A stretch of DNA of 64,000 nucleotides, taken from positions 1-64,000 of the forward strand of contig JAKACM010000007.1 in NCBI GenBank assembly GCA_021821465.1, written 5' to 3'. This DNA comes from Bacillota bacterium (GTDB lineage: Bacteria; Bacillota; Sulfobacillia; Sulfobacillales; Sulfobacillaceae). Shown piece by piece: positions 15,912 to 24,539 of the stretch. The notes beneath the pieces were generated by a model that saw only the letters and a program-made list of their open reading frames with translations, was not told the origin of the DNA and searched no databases. Position 1 is the first letter of the stretch. Each line of letters opens with the position of its first letter. The translations under genes were made by a program, and so were the position numbers.

Positions 15912-16094
15912 CTTGATTCGTCACATCCTTTCTCGTCACCCAAATAGGGTGAAAAATAACAACTTGGCATAATCGATGGCTGTATCATTCCCCACATCAC
16001 GATTTTTGACTCGCATAAGGGTTCTGTTTCAGCTTATTTAGAAGTCATGGGAAAGTCTTAGGGTGTAATTGCTAGCCTCATGGCACAAAGGACG

Positions 16095-16145
16095 TGAATT
16101 ACCAAGCGGATCCTCACACTGGGTGAGGATCCGCTTGGTAATTCA
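16095..16145. repeat. Perfect 23-bp inverted repeat with 5-base loop
   Basis: The arm starting TGAATTACCAAGCGGATCCT (16095-16117) is the exact reverse complement of 16123-16145, leaving only ACTGG as loop. The stem is mixed in composition and is not followed by a T-run on either strand, so an ordinary terminator is unlikely. It abuts the end of a degenerate coding stretch. Confidence 0.75.
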
Positions 16146-16545
16146 CCCCATAATCCGCCACACCCCTGTAAGGTCGATAATAGGAATAGTCCATAGACTG
16201 GTATTTTTGAGTGATAATAGGAGGCCGTTAGGAATCTCGCCGGCGTATAATCCTGGGTTAATAGCCGCAGCTAGCCCGCCACCCGTGATAACATCCCTCC
16301 GGCACAACGCATAACCTTACCACTTCTTTGGCATATGGAACCAAAACGATGATAGGAACTAGGATAGTTGTAGCACGGTCTCCCTTTAGAAATCCGGCAG
16401 TCCTTAATCTAATTGATCCCCAGTTTATGGTGATGACGATGACTCGGCAGTTGCCAAACAGGTGTTGTCGGCTGTGCAGTATTCCTTCCAATATCGCTTG
16501 CGTATTTTCATAATGCATCCGTCCGGAGCTTTCGAGGTGCCAACA
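16143..16545 (-). pseudogene. Degenerate coding remnant, family unknown
   Basis: Minus-strand frames give protein-like sequence: MHYENTQAILEGILHSRQHL and RATTILVPIIVLVPYAKEVV in one frame, then, after a shift near 16290, VITGGGLAAAINPGLYAGEI and SLWTIPIIDLTGVWRIMG before a stop at about 16143. The bias looks coding but needs a frameshift, and no family is recognised. The rest of 15912-16620 holds only the hairpin at 16095-16145. Confidence 0.35.
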
Positions 16546-16620
16546 ACGGATCCATCCCTTCAGTATCATCTGAGAATAAACCGTTTTTAGCCACACATGG
16601 TGCTTAGGCTCTTAGATGCA

Positions 16621-17844
16621 CTAACCTTCATCGCCATGTGTAATGGGGATACGCCGAAAAATACCGTAAAGAGCTAAATCATACACCACTTTTAACCCCC
16701 CAGCAATGAAAAATGGGAGTCCGGATAAGGGCAAGGCCATCAGGGCACCCGATACCAGAGGAGCTACAGCGGTTCCATAATGGCGGACTCCGTTCGTCCA
16801 AGACGCCATATAGGCGTGGTCGTCGGGGCTGACCATTGCCATGGTATAGGCCTGACGCGTCGGCACATCCATCTGAGATAACAGATGGCGGAACAACAGG
16901 ACGGTTATCGCCAACCACGCTGTGGGCATCAACGGCACTATGGCGAGCAAGAGATTAGAGGGAAGGTGGGTAAACACCATGGTGTTTAGCAGCCCGAAGC
17001 GTTTCGCCAAACGGGCAGCACCCAGGGACGACAGTCCCGATAGAAGGTTAGTCCCGAAAAAGATTCCCCCTAATTGCACCAGATTCATCCCGAACCGGAT
17101 ATGAAACCATGTCACCAAGAGGCCCTGGACAATGAATCCGGCGCCCAGTGCGTCGAGCGTAAAGAGCCCCGAGAGCGTATGAACTTGCCGGCGAACGTGT
17201 AGTGACGGAATATGCGCGGTAATCGGTCGATCACGCGCTTCAGACTCTTGGACCGAAGTTTCGATGGTAGAGGGTAGGCGAGCATAGAGGACCACTTGCA
17301 CCAGCCCTATCATGCCGTAACCAACAATCGCTAGATGAAACGGCCAGACTGCCCCGGACCCATCGGCCACCAACCCCAAACTTCCAGCCAGCACGGCGCC
17401 GACTGCCGTGGCGGTATATCCGATCAAGTTAAACCACGCATAGACTCGGACCCGTGTCTGACCCCCATAGAGTCGAGCGAGGGCCGCTTGCTCCACGGCT
17501 AAAAAAGGACCGACTTCTTTACCGTTAGGACTCAGTGATCCTAATAACGCCACGATGGCCAGCACCCCGAGATGGCCAAAGAATAACAACGGTGTGGTAA
17601 CCACCCATAAAACGCTGGCTACAAGCAGTACAAGACGTCGCCCTATCCGATCCAAATAACGGCCCAACAACACGGCAAGGGTTGCCGATCCCAAGAGGGC
17701 CAAGGTGAAGAGCATCCCGATGGCGGAAAGTGAAAGTCCTTTTTGCTGCCAATAGAATGGCAACACGACGGCCATCGTACCAAATGCAATCTCCCGCAGA
17801 GTGCGAGCCGCCAATAACCTGCCGACGACTCCTATTGGTAACAT
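16621..17844 (-). CDS. Major facilitator superfamily transporter
   Basis: A 407-residue protein with about 12 hydrophobic segments in two halves separated by a cytoplasmic loop (SVQESEARDRPITAHIPSL). The loop-2 motif is LLGRYLDRIGRRLVLL, close to the MFS consensus GxxxDRxGRR. A start ATG follows AGGGGA. It lies next to, and on the same strand as, a chrB-type gene at 18068. In many bacteria an MFS protein accompanies chrB, so a role in chromate or oxyanion tolerance is possible but only inferred. Confidence 0.85.
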   Translation of the reverse strand: MLPIGVVGRLLAARTLREIAFGTMAVVLPFYWQQKGLSLSAIGMLFTLALLGSATLAVLLGRYLDRIGRRLVLLVASVLWVVTTPLLFFGHLGVLAIVALLGSLSPNGKEVGPFLAVEQAALARLYGGQTRVRVYAWFNLIGYTATAVGAVLAGSLGLVADGSGAVWPFHLAIVGYGMIGLVQVVLYARLPSTIETSVQESEARDRPITAHIPSLHVRRQVHTLSGLFTLDALGAGFIVQGLLVTWFHIRFGMNLVQLGGIFFGTNLLSGLSSLGAARLAKRFGLLNTMVFTHLPSNLLLAIVPLMPTAWLAITVLLFRHLLSQMDVPTRQAYTMAMVSPDDHAYMASWTNGVRHYGTAVAPLVSGALMALPLSGLPFFIAGGLKVVYDLALYGIFRRIPITHGDEG

Positions 17845-18067
17845 CGGTGGTTTCCCCTCCTAGAAAGTATCCTGGTACTTAGTCTACCGATAAAGCGCAA
17901 TCCGGCTGGGCATCGAATGTGAGGGTATGAGCCGAATTGCTGTGGAAAAAGCCATGTTTCCCGCAGCCGCCTCGGCCGTCGCAGTCATCTGGCTCGTTGC
18001 CAGGCGGACAGTAAGCCGAAATATCCTATTAGTTGCAACAGGCCGTCTTCTCGTCTCTCTTCCCGTG

Positions 18068-18511
18068 TTATTGGGCGGTATTCAATTCATGTTGGAAATA
18101 GATGTAAAGCGCATCATATATAGGGCTCTCCAATTCAATTTTCCGAAAATCATCTTTTCCCAAGAGATCCTTAAAACCATGAGCAATTGCCTTAAGGCCG
18201 GGGCCAAAGGGAGATTCTGAAAGAGCTCCCTCTACGTCCGCCGCATGTACGACTTGAGCCAACGCAGCTAACGCCGGATCCCCACTTAAGTCATACTTCA
18301 GAATAATAGACTCAAATGAGCAGCGGCCGTCCACATGCCCAAGTTCCACATTCGGAACATCATAGGGGATCGCTCCTTGCTGTTGAGCGACGGTCAGCAC
18401 CTCTGCCGCAGGAACATAGAAAAACTCCGAACTCGGGTCAACAAATCGCCTTATCAGCCACGGGCAGGCCACTCGGTCCACGTTGGCATTTTCACGCGTT
18501 ACCCACTTCAT
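18068..18511 (-). CDS. chrB: ChrB C-terminal domain protein (chromate resistance)
   Basis: A 147-residue stand-alone ChrB C-terminal domain. It starts MKWVTRENANVDRVACPWLI and RRFVDPSSEF, the family signature, and has GHVDGRCSFESIILKYDL. The open frame reaches a TTG at 18529, but GAGGAAGGTGA lies just before the ATG at 18511 and this gives the normal N-terminus. ChrB proteins act in chromate sensing and resistance. The gene is divergent from a second chrB unit with a 24-bp palindrome in between, and the MFS gene lies downstream. Confidence 0.85.
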   Translation of the reverse strand: MKWVTRENANVDRVACPWLIRRFVDPSSEFFYVPAAEVLTVAQQQGAIPYDVPNVELGHVDGRCSFESIILKYDLSGDPALAALAQVVHAADVEGALSESPFGPGLKAIAHGFKDLLGKDDFRKIELESPIYDALYIYFQHELNTAQ

Positions 18512-18530
18512 ACATTTCACCTTCCTCAAA

Positions 18531-18554
18531 ATAATGTAACCACGGTTACATTAT
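18531..18554. promoter_or_regulatory. 24-bp palindrome, probable operator of the chrB region
   Basis: ATAATGTAACC (18531-18541) and GGTTACATTAT (18544-18554) are perfect complements around a 2-base centre. It lies between divergent chrB genes, 20 bases from the leftward ATG and 69 bases from the rightward start, where one regulator could control both directions. Confidence 0.7.
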
Positions 18555-18622
18555 CGTTAACCGCGTAATGACCTGTCAAGTCTCTGAAGACGAAACATGA
18601 TAAAATAGCGTAGTCGGAACCC

Positions 18623-19102
18623 ATGCCAGAATCCGATTTATCTCGGTACCACCGGAATGATCCCAAGGAGGTTTTCGTGCGTCAATGGATTTTACTGCAC
18701 TATCGAGTGCCCCCGAAACCTAGCGCCAAACGTGTCTACGTTTGGCGTAAATTGAAAAATCTCGGCGCTCTCTTGTTGCATGATTCGGTGTGGGTATTGC
18801 CCAATACGGCGTGGACCTATGAACAGTGCCGTTGGCTGGCAGCCGAAATCGAGGAACTGCACGGAGACGCTATGGTCTGGCAGGGCCACTTGACTCTCCC
18901 GGACCAGGAACAGACTCTCATCAATCGATTCATTGCAGCCAGCGAACAAGAATACCAGCCACTCTGGCAGGCCCTCCAGCACGACGCTCCTGACCTGTCA
19001 AGCCTATCGCGACAGTTTCAACAACTGCACCGCCGGGATTATTTTTCGAGCCCTCTGGGACAGCGAATCTACGAAGCGCTAAAAGGCGAACGAGAGGAAT
19101 GA
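18623..19102 (+). CDS. chrB: ChrB N-terminal domain protein
   Basis: A 159-residue protein matching the N-terminal half of ChrB: RQWILLHYRVPPKPSAKRVY, VWRKLKNLGALLLHDSVWVL, PNTAWTYEQCRWLAAEIEEL. Full-length ChrB carries this domain fused to the C-terminal domain; here they are two genes separated by six bases (stop 19102, next ATG 19109). The N-terminal domain is thought to give DNA binding and regulation, so this protein is a candidate for binding the palindrome at 18531. An internal ATG is possible but the ATG at 18623 is the simplest start. Confidence 0.85.
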   Translation: MPESDLSRYHRNDPKEVFVRQWILLHYRVPPKPSAKRVYVWRKLKNLGALLLHDSVWVLPNTAWTYEQCRWLAAEIEELHGDAMVWQGHLTLPDQEQTLINRFIAASEQEYQPLWQALQHDAPDLSSLSRQFQQLHRRDYFSSPLGQRIYEALKGEREE

Positions 19103-19108
19103 AGCATT

Positions 19109-19546
19109 ATGCAGTGGGTCACTTGGGAAAATGTTGGGATCGACCGAATTGCCAGCGCGTGGCTGATCACCCGATTCGTTGATCATCATGCCGAGTTTGT
19201 TTTTTTTCCCGAAGACACCCTCCCACCGGCACGGGATGCGGGGGAGACCTTTGATATCCCCGGGGCTCGCCTTTCTCATCGACGAGGTCACTGCACCTTT
19301 CATACTATCGTGCAGGAGTACGGAATCAAAGATTCGGTCCTGGACCGTATGGCGCGCCTTATCGACGAAGCTGACACGATTCAAGAAGCCACCCTGGAGC
19401 CGGCGGCACTTGGTGTAGATTGGGTCTGCCGTGGCCTTCGCAAGATCTGTCGGGACGATAATGAAGCGATCCAAAAAGGCTCCCTTATTTTTGATGGCCT
19501 TTATGCCTATCTTATCGAGGAAGTAGGCCCCGCTTCGACTGGTTAG
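19109..19546 (+). CDS. chrB: ChrB C-terminal domain protein (second copy)
   Basis: A 145-residue protein starting MQWVTWENVGIDRIASAWLI and TRFVDHHAEF, paralogous to 18068-18511 and with SHRRGHCTFHTIVQEYGI at the equivalent cysteine/histidine region. AGAGGAATGAAGC precedes the ATG. With the gene immediately upstream it reconstitutes a full ChrB as two polypeptides. No chrA chromate exporter gene is present in the window. Confidence 0.85.
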   Translation: MQWVTWENVGIDRIASAWLITRFVDHHAEFVFFPEDTLPPARDAGETFDIPGARLSHRRGHCTFHTIVQEYGIKDSVLDRMARLIDEADTIQEATLEPAALGVDWVCRGLRKICRDDNEAIQKGSLIFDGLYAYLIEEVGPASTG

Positions 19547-19668
19547 TACTACTGAGTTAATTAAGCCGACCATGCCGCAAACTTCGACCGATGAATTTGG
19601 ACGTGACCGCGAGTTGGGTGCAGTTAGGAATAGCGGCCCATTGGCCTACCTATGTTAGGGCCGTTTTC

Positions 19669-20216
19669 TTACCTCACCCCAAAAATGAATGCCTCGGCAG
19701 TAACCCAACGGTTTTTAGTCATCCGGTCCGCTTGAATAGCTCTATCGCGACTTCGGTCCCATACCATGCGCGGTCGTAAAATGGGTATGAGAAATCTTGG
19801 GCGACCCACTGCCATCTCAGACACCGCTCCTGCAGCCATGTTCAAAAGTTCCTGATGACATTTCACGTTCTTAGCCGTGGCCCAGGCCACGGGTCCGTTT
19901 CGGAAACTGCTCATCCCCTGATGTTTTTCGCGATCGGCTCCCACACCATCATTGACTTGTAGGTTGCTTTTGCAAGGCATGACACGGAATGAACGGACGG
20001 TTTCGTTAACATATCCTACGTGTCGATCGCCGGTGTATCCCGTTTTGAGGGCAGCCGATCCCATGGCTCGTAAATAGGACACGGCCCGATCAACCTGAGT
20101 CCCAGAGCCATGGGAATAATGCCGGCAAAATAGCCTAACGCCGTTGTCGTCCCGACAGATCGTACTCGATTCTTATGCACACTTTTCCTGTAGATATAGA
20201 TGACACCCATTAACAA
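19669..20216 (-). pseudogene. Degenerate coding stretch, family unknown
   Basis: Two minus frames overlap in sequence order: LMGVIYIYRKSVHKNRVRSV and TTTALGYFAGIIPMALGLRL, then, after a shift near 20060, LRAMGSAALKTGYTGDRHVG and SSFRNGPVAWATAKNVKCHQ. The first part looks like a membrane protein. I do not recognise the family, and the frames need a shift to join. Otherwise 19547-20383 holds no gene. Confidence 0.3.
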
Positions 20217-20383
20217 TGAGTTTGCCGCGAAGACACCCCAGGTAGTGGTCGACCGACATCCCTAATTTTCTGCACGGCGAAACAGGTTCGATTTAGCTAA
20301 AAACGTGCAAGCGGGGTCAATCTGTGGCAAACTAGAAAGGATTGGTATAACTTTACGAAAATGCAGGAGATTTGGGTGAACAG

Positions 20384-21499
20384 ATGAAGACTACACGCAT
20401 TGCAATGCTAGGGCTCGGTACCGTGGGCAAGAGTGTCGTCGAAATCTTAGCCCATCAAAACACGGTAGTAATAGACAAAATTTTGGTCCGTAATCCGCAC
20501 CGCCACACGATTGATCTGCCTTTGACCACGAATGTCTGGGAAATAATCGAGGATCCGGACATTGATATCGTCGTCGAAGTCATGGGAGGTGTAGATCCTG
20601 CCTATGAATATGTAACCTCCGCCCTTCATTCCGGCAAATCTGTGGTAACAGCCAACAAAGAAGTTGTGGCGCGCTATGGACAAGAACTCATGGAATTGGC
20701 CCGCCAAAACCGGCAAGGATTCTTATTCGAGGCGAGTGTAGGTGGCGGCATCCCGATTCTTGATGCCTTGAACTGGCATCTTCGCACCACCGTTATTCAC
20801 GCCATAGAAGGAGTCATTAACGGCACCACCAACTTCATATTGCATGAGATGGAACAAGGTATGGAATTCTCCCATGCCTTAAAGCGAGCGCAAGCACTCG
20901 GTTTTGCTGAACAAGACCCTTCCGCTGATGTCGGCGGCTGGGACAGTGCTCGCAAACTCTCCATTTTGTCAGGACTCGCATTCAATTCCTGGATTCATGC
21001 CGAAGAGGAACAGGTGTCAGGCATAACTCACGTGAAATCCTCTCATTTGCACCGGTTAAGGGATATGGGCTTTGGATTACGACTCGTGGCTCGTGCCGAG
21101 GCCCAGGCATCTTCTCTGGGATTTGTCGTGGCCCCAACGGTTTATCCCTTGGGTCATAGGTATCTTCAACTCTCCGGATCTCAAAATGCCGTTGGAATTT
21201 TTTCACAAGCAGGTACAATATGGTTCGAGGGTCCCGGAGCCGGAGGAATTGCTACGGCCACGAGTATCGTATCTGACATCCAGCGCATCCGTTTCTCTCT
21301 TCCCGATCGCGAACCCCTTCGGTTTGATAATGTCCCGGTTGCCGACATAGATGACGCCTATTTGATTTTTCGTGAAGAGGCCCGTCAGCCTATGCCCGAA
21401 GTCCCTGATTCCTTGCAAAAAGGGCCGGGATATCTTCTCTCATCCTACCCTTTGCCGCCCGACAAAGGATTAGTGCAATACCGATTCAGGGCCAAATAA
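20384..21499 (+). CDS. hom: Homoserine dehydrogenase
   Basis: A 371-residue NAD(P)-dependent homoserine dehydrogenase. The Rossmann motif MLGLGTVGKSVVEIL, the conserved VVTANKEVVARYG, EASVGGGIPILDAL, VINGTTNFILHEM and DPSADVGGWDSARKLSIL (catalytic Asp/Lys) are all present. It reduces aspartate semialdehyde to homoserine for threonine and methionine synthesis. It lacks the C-terminal ACT domain common in longer versions. The frame also offers a TTG at 20372 close to AGGAGA; ATG 20384 is preferred because it gives the normal N-terminus. A strong terminator follows immediately. Confidence 0.92.
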   Translation: MKTTRIAMLGLGTVGKSVVEILAHQNTVVIDKILVRNPHRHTIDLPLTTNVWEIIEDPDIDIVVEVMGGVDPAYEYVTSALHSGKSVVTANKEVVARYGQELMELARQNRQGFLFEASVGGGIPILDALNWHLRTTVIHAIEGVINGTTNFILHEMEQGMEFSHALKRAQALGFAEQDPSADVGGWDSARKLSILSGLAFNSWIHAEEEQVSGITHVKSSHLHRLRDMGFGLRLVARAEAQASSLGFVVAPTVYPLGHRYLQLSGSQNAVGIFSQAGTIWFEGPGAGGIATATSIVSDIQRIRFSLPDREPLRFDNVPVADIDDAYLIFREEARQPMPEVPDSLQKGPGYLLSSYPLPPDKGLVQYRFRAK

Positions 21500-21520
21500 G
21501 GGCGGCCTGAGGCCGCCCTT
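21498..21520 (+). terminator. Terminator between hom and the spore protein gene
   Basis: AAGGGCGGCC and GGCCGCCCTT form a perfect 10-bp stem with a TGA loop, overlapping the hom stop codon. It is placed between convergent genes and can serve both, though the T-run is weak on the plus side. Confidence 0.7.
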
Positions 21521-21531
21521 ATTGCGGGGTT

Positions 21532-21699
21532 TTACTTGTGGTGCTGGAGTTCTTCTTCCGCTAGACGAATGGCTTCTCGTACAAGGTTTCCGCAATCTCT
21601 GGCGGGAACACCTCCCCAGCCTTCCCGGCGGACGATATCGTCTACTCCTAATCGTTCACCCAGCTTTATTTTTGTGGCCTCTGACAGGATTTTTGCCAA
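21532..21699 (-). CDS. Small acid-soluble spore protein, alpha/beta type (SspF-like)
   Basis: A 55-codon minus-strand frame starts with TTG behind GGGGTGG and reads AKILSEATKIKLGERLGVDD, IVRREGWGGVPARDCGNLVR and EAIRLAEEELQHHK. The GWGxxxARDxGNxVRxAIxxAEE pattern matches SspF-type SASPs, which coat DNA in dormant spores and protect it. It contains one cysteine. It is convergent with hom across a terminator. This gene is direct evidence that the organism is an endospore former. Confidence 0.85.
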   Translation of the reverse strand: MAKILSEATKIKLGERLGVDDIVRREGWGGVPARDCGNLVREAIRLAEEELQHHK

Positions 21700-21753
21700 A
21701 ATACCACCCCCCCGTTTTTATTATGTCCCTGTAACGTGATCGCATGCTTCCGA

Positions 21754-22359
21754 TTAAGGGATCAGGTTATGGGAAGACGTTCGAGGCCAGGGAAAAAATT
21801 CATATAAGGCCCGATAAAGAGTCTTTAAAAACAAGACGCGGTGCACAAAATTTTTTGTTTCCGGGAAAGGCACTTTCGCAGCAGACTTTGAGGAAGATGT
21901 TAAGACTCCCTGAGCCAGCCAAGATTCAACATTGCGTGATCCCGCGTTGTAAGCGGCGAGCCCTAAAACTTCATTACCCTGGTAATTTTTTAAGAGCTGA
22001 CTTAAATACCAGCTGCCCAGATGAATATTCGCGGCAGGGTTTAATAGCTCGCCCTTCCTCAAAACCTTTTTGTCCGCTTTTAAACTAGCCCACGCGGCGG
22101 TAGAAGGGATTAGTTGCATGAGGCCCACGGCCCCTTTATCACTAACTGCATCGGGACGATAGCTGCTTTCCACACGAATTACTGCTGCAACTAAATAAGG
22201 GCTTAGGTGATTGGCGTGCGCTTCTTGCCAAATGACGGGCCGATAAGGCATAGGAGCGACATACCGGTACAAAACCAATGTCGCTAATACACATAAACCC
22301 AACCAAAAGAGCACAGCCCTACCAATTTTTATTCGCTTTCGGTGTTTTGCTTGTGCCAT
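21754..22359 (-). CDS. Lytic transglycosylase, SLT domain
   Basis: A 201-residue exported protein with an N-terminal membrane segment (AVLFWLGLCVLATLVLYRYV) and an SLT domain: VAAVIRVESSYRPDAVSDKG (catalytic Glu), AVGLMQLIPSTAAWAS, NIHLGSWYLSQLLKNYQGNE and LGLAAYNAGSRNVESW. It cleaves peptidoglycan to anhydromuropeptides. The gene starts inside the end of coaE (31-base overlap), so the two are translated from one message; the same coaE-SLT neighbourhood occurs in other Bacillota. Confidence 0.9.
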   Translation of the reverse strand: MAQAKHRKRIKIGRAVLFWLGLCVLATLVLYRYVAPMPYRPVIWQEAHANHLSPYLVAAVIRVESSYRPDAVSDKGAVGLMQLIPSTAAWASLKADKKVLRKGELLNPAANIHLGSWYLSQLLKNYQGNEVLGLAAYNAGSRNVESWLAQGVLTSSSKSAAKVPFPETKNFVHRVLFLKTLYRALYEFFPWPRTSSHNLIP

Positions 22360-22931
22360 AAATTCTTCACCTGTTCTCGTAATCCCTCTAACGACCCTTG
22401 ATTGTCAATAATAAAGTCCGCATAAGGAATTTTCTCATCTACCGGTATTTGAGCATGAATACGGCGCAGCGCTTCTTCTCTTCCTAGGTGATCGCGACGC
22501 ATGACCCGTTCCAGTTGAGCCTCTAAAGGTGCATACACCAACCAGATTTGATCGACATTCTGACGCCAGTCGCTTTCGATCAATAACGGAATGTCAAGAA
22601 CAACCGCTGGACAGCCCTCTCGCGACATTTTTGCGACTTGTTCCATGATCGCGCTCCTAACCAAAGGATGAACGAGTAGGTTCAGCTTCCGCCGTTCCTC
22701 AGAATCTTGGAAGATCCGATGCCCCAATTTTCTCCGCAGCAACGCACCATCCGCTCCCAAGACACTCCATCCGTAACGGGACCAAATCGCGTGCCACAAT
22801 GGCTGGCCCCGGCCTTGGAGAAAATGCGTCAATCTGTCCGCATCAATCACCGGAGCTCCCAGCGTCCGCAAAATGTCGCTTACCTCGGATTTCCCGGTTC
22901 CAATACTTCCAGTCAATCCTATTAACCGCAA
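22329..22931 (-). CDS. coaE: Dephospho-CoA kinase
   Basis: A 200-residue kinase with P-loop GLTGSIGTGKSEVSDIL, the conserved PVIDADRLTHFLQ, the VVLDIPLLIESDW motif and DEKIPYADFIIDNQGSLEGL at the end. It performs the last step of coenzyme A synthesis, phosphorylating the ribose 3'-hydroxyl. The start is TTG with GGGAGG upstream. Its 3' end overlaps the transglycosylase gene. Confidence 0.92.
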   Translation of the reverse strand: MRLIGLTGSIGTGKSEVSDILRTLGAPVIDADRLTHFLQGRGQPLWHAIWSRYGWSVLGADGALLRRKLGHRIFQDSEERRKLNLLVHPLVRSAIMEQVAKMSREGCPAVVLDIPLLIESDWRQNVDQIWLVYAPLEAQLERVMRRDHLGREEALRRIHAQIPVDEKIPYADFIIDNQGSLEGLREQVKNLWHKQNTESE

Positions 22932-22990
22932 GTCGGAAATCCTCCCTTAACACCCTCGATTCCGATCATATCCAAGCTTATGAATTCCCG

Positions 22991-24265
22991 TCATGGAACA
23001 GAATGCCACGACAAAACGTTATGGTTCATTAGAGTGGCATGAACAGCAGGAGATGAAAACAACCAGAAACCAACATTTGGAACCAGAGGCACACGGACTC
23101 CGTGAGCAAATCGGTTGACCGTTCCCAAATAAGCAGAAATCTTGCCCGACCGGGATAAACTACTAAGATTTGCTGCCGAGGTTGAGGACACAGTGAAAGC
23201 AGGATCCATACTATGTAGACTTAAAGCTAGTCTCTGTGCCTCGGCATCCTTGGAGTTTACCCAAATAGTCACGGTCGGACCATTTCTTGTCACCGGATGG
23301 AACGTCGAAGGATATCGTGTGCTCAGAGGCACTAAGGTCCCTCGAAAGGCGGTACGTACCCATCGGCTCAATGACACCGCCGGAAACTTTCCGGAAAAGG
23401 CGCCATTGACATACAAGGACACGTTACCCGGCAGACTTAAGGGTTGGACCCTCTTAAGTTCCGTTGGGTTTAACTGTGTGAGCTGGTCCGGTTGCACGGG
23501 GATCGCATTGACCAGGTGATTTTGATAGGCCAAAAGCGCGGCTCTCAACGTCTGGTATCTCACCACGTCAATGGAGGCAGGACCTTGGCCCGACACCTTT
23601 TTAAAACTAACCGAAGAGTCAAGAGTCCAAGCTGTCAGCTTATAGCCTCCACTTCCAATTAAATTGGTAAACTGCCAATTACTTCCTCCCTGCGACAAAT
23701 CGGCCGTAGGAACCACGGCTAGCGCCAAGTCCGCTAAATTTCGCAAAAAACTGGGACCTGCCGCCTTTTTCAACGTCAAAGTGAGCGTGTCGGGGCCTGT
23801 GACCTGCACACCCTGCAAATATGAGGTTTTCCCCTGCTCAAAGCGCCGCACTCCCACCACTTGAGAAAGCAAGGTTCGGGCTTTAGCGGAATTGACCGGG
23901 GATGCAAGGGGCCGCACCAATGCCTGAGCGACCATATCCGCTGTCAAGCGATTCCCATTGGTGAGGTTTGCACTCGACAATTGAATTGTTACCACCCTGC
24001 CATGGTAAGTCACGGACCTGGCCAATCCGGGAATAATCGCACCTGAGGGAGAAACATTGAGCAACGTTTGAAAAACGTTGCCCGCCACCTCCTCATCCGC
24101 AGCATTCGAAGCCAGCGCAGGATCCAAATTTCCGGGGTTCTGAAAAATTGCTTCAGTGAAAATATGATTGACAACCGGCTGCATTGACAGTTGGGGTTGA
24201 TGAATTAGAAGGGCCGGCAAAAAGGCCACTATGAGCAATAACCATGGCCATATCTTTCCTCGCAT
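22991..24265 (-). CDS. Extracellular solute-binding protein, peptide/nickel family 5
   Basis: A 424-residue secreted protein with signal-anchor WPWLLLIVAFLPALLI and the family 5 opening NPGNLDPALASNAADEEVAG and NVFQTLLNVS. The middle shows GSGGYKLTAWTLDSSVSFKK, the usual GTGPY-like loop. It is shorter than typical oligopeptide-binding proteins (about 520) and no permease or ATPase genes are next to it, so it is an orphan. Its ATG overlaps the stop of the upstream 64-residue gene (TGATG), showing translational coupling. The ligand is unknown. Confidence 0.75.
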   Translation of the reverse strand: MRGKIWPWLLLIVAFLPALLIHQPQLSMQPVVNHIFTEAIFQNPGNLDPALASNAADEEVAGNVFQTLLNVSPSGAIIPGLARSVTYHGRVVTIQLSSANLTNGNRLTADMVAQALVRPLASPVNSAKARTLLSQVVGVRRFEQGKTSYLQGVQVTGPDTLTLTLKKAAGPSFLRNLADLALAVVPTADLSQGGSNWQFTNLIGSGGYKLTAWTLDSSVSFKKVSGQGPASIDVVRYQTLRAALLAYQNHLVNAIPVQPDQLTQLNPTELKRVQPLSLPGNVSLYVNGAFSGKFPAVSLSRWVRTAFRGTLVPLSTRYPSTFHPVTRNGPTVTIWVNSKDAEAQRLALSLHSMDPAFTVSSTSAANLSSLSRSGKISAYLGTVNRFAHGVRVPLVPNVGFWLFSSPAVHATLMNHNVLSWHSVP

Positions 24266-24459
24266 CAGACCAGCTTCCCCGGTAATTTGTCCAATTGGGC
24301 CGTGGTCAATGCTTTCTCCGAAATGACGTTCACGCGATACTTGTCATGTTCTTGCATAATCAGTTCCACTTCGCCTCGGACTCCGATCTGATCCCATATC
24401 ATGTCCTTCAACTCTATAGCCTTTTGGTGTGAATCAACGGAAAATGTGAGATGTTGCAC
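24265..24459 (-). CDS. Conserved-looking small hypothetical protein (64 aa)
   Basis: A 64-residue soluble protein, MQHLTFSVDSHQKAIELKDM and onward to KYRVNVISEKALTTAQLDKL. Alternating hydrophobics suggest a small alpha/beta fold. It is not recognised. Its stop overlaps the start of the solute-binding protein gene by TGATG, so the two are coupled. It lies 80 bases downstream of mutM on the same strand. Confidence 0.55.
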   Translation of the reverse strand: MQHLTFSVDSHQKAIELKDMIWDQIGVRGEVELIMQEHDKYRVNVISEKALTTAQLDKLPGKLV

Positions 24460-24539
24460 GAATTCCCTGCCTCTCTGCCGTGGCTGTCAAATAACTTAGG
24501 GCGCCGCCCGATATTTGTGCACTAATCGTCCCCAAACCC

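Noticed and set aside
17927-18220. 97-codon plus-strand frame
   Set aside because: Its second half is antisense to the chrB C-domain gene and the product has no recognisable domain.
20217-20371. Possible T-box or riboswitch before homoserine dehydrogenase
   Set aside because: No T-box sequence, specifier stem or terminator/antiterminator pair could be found.
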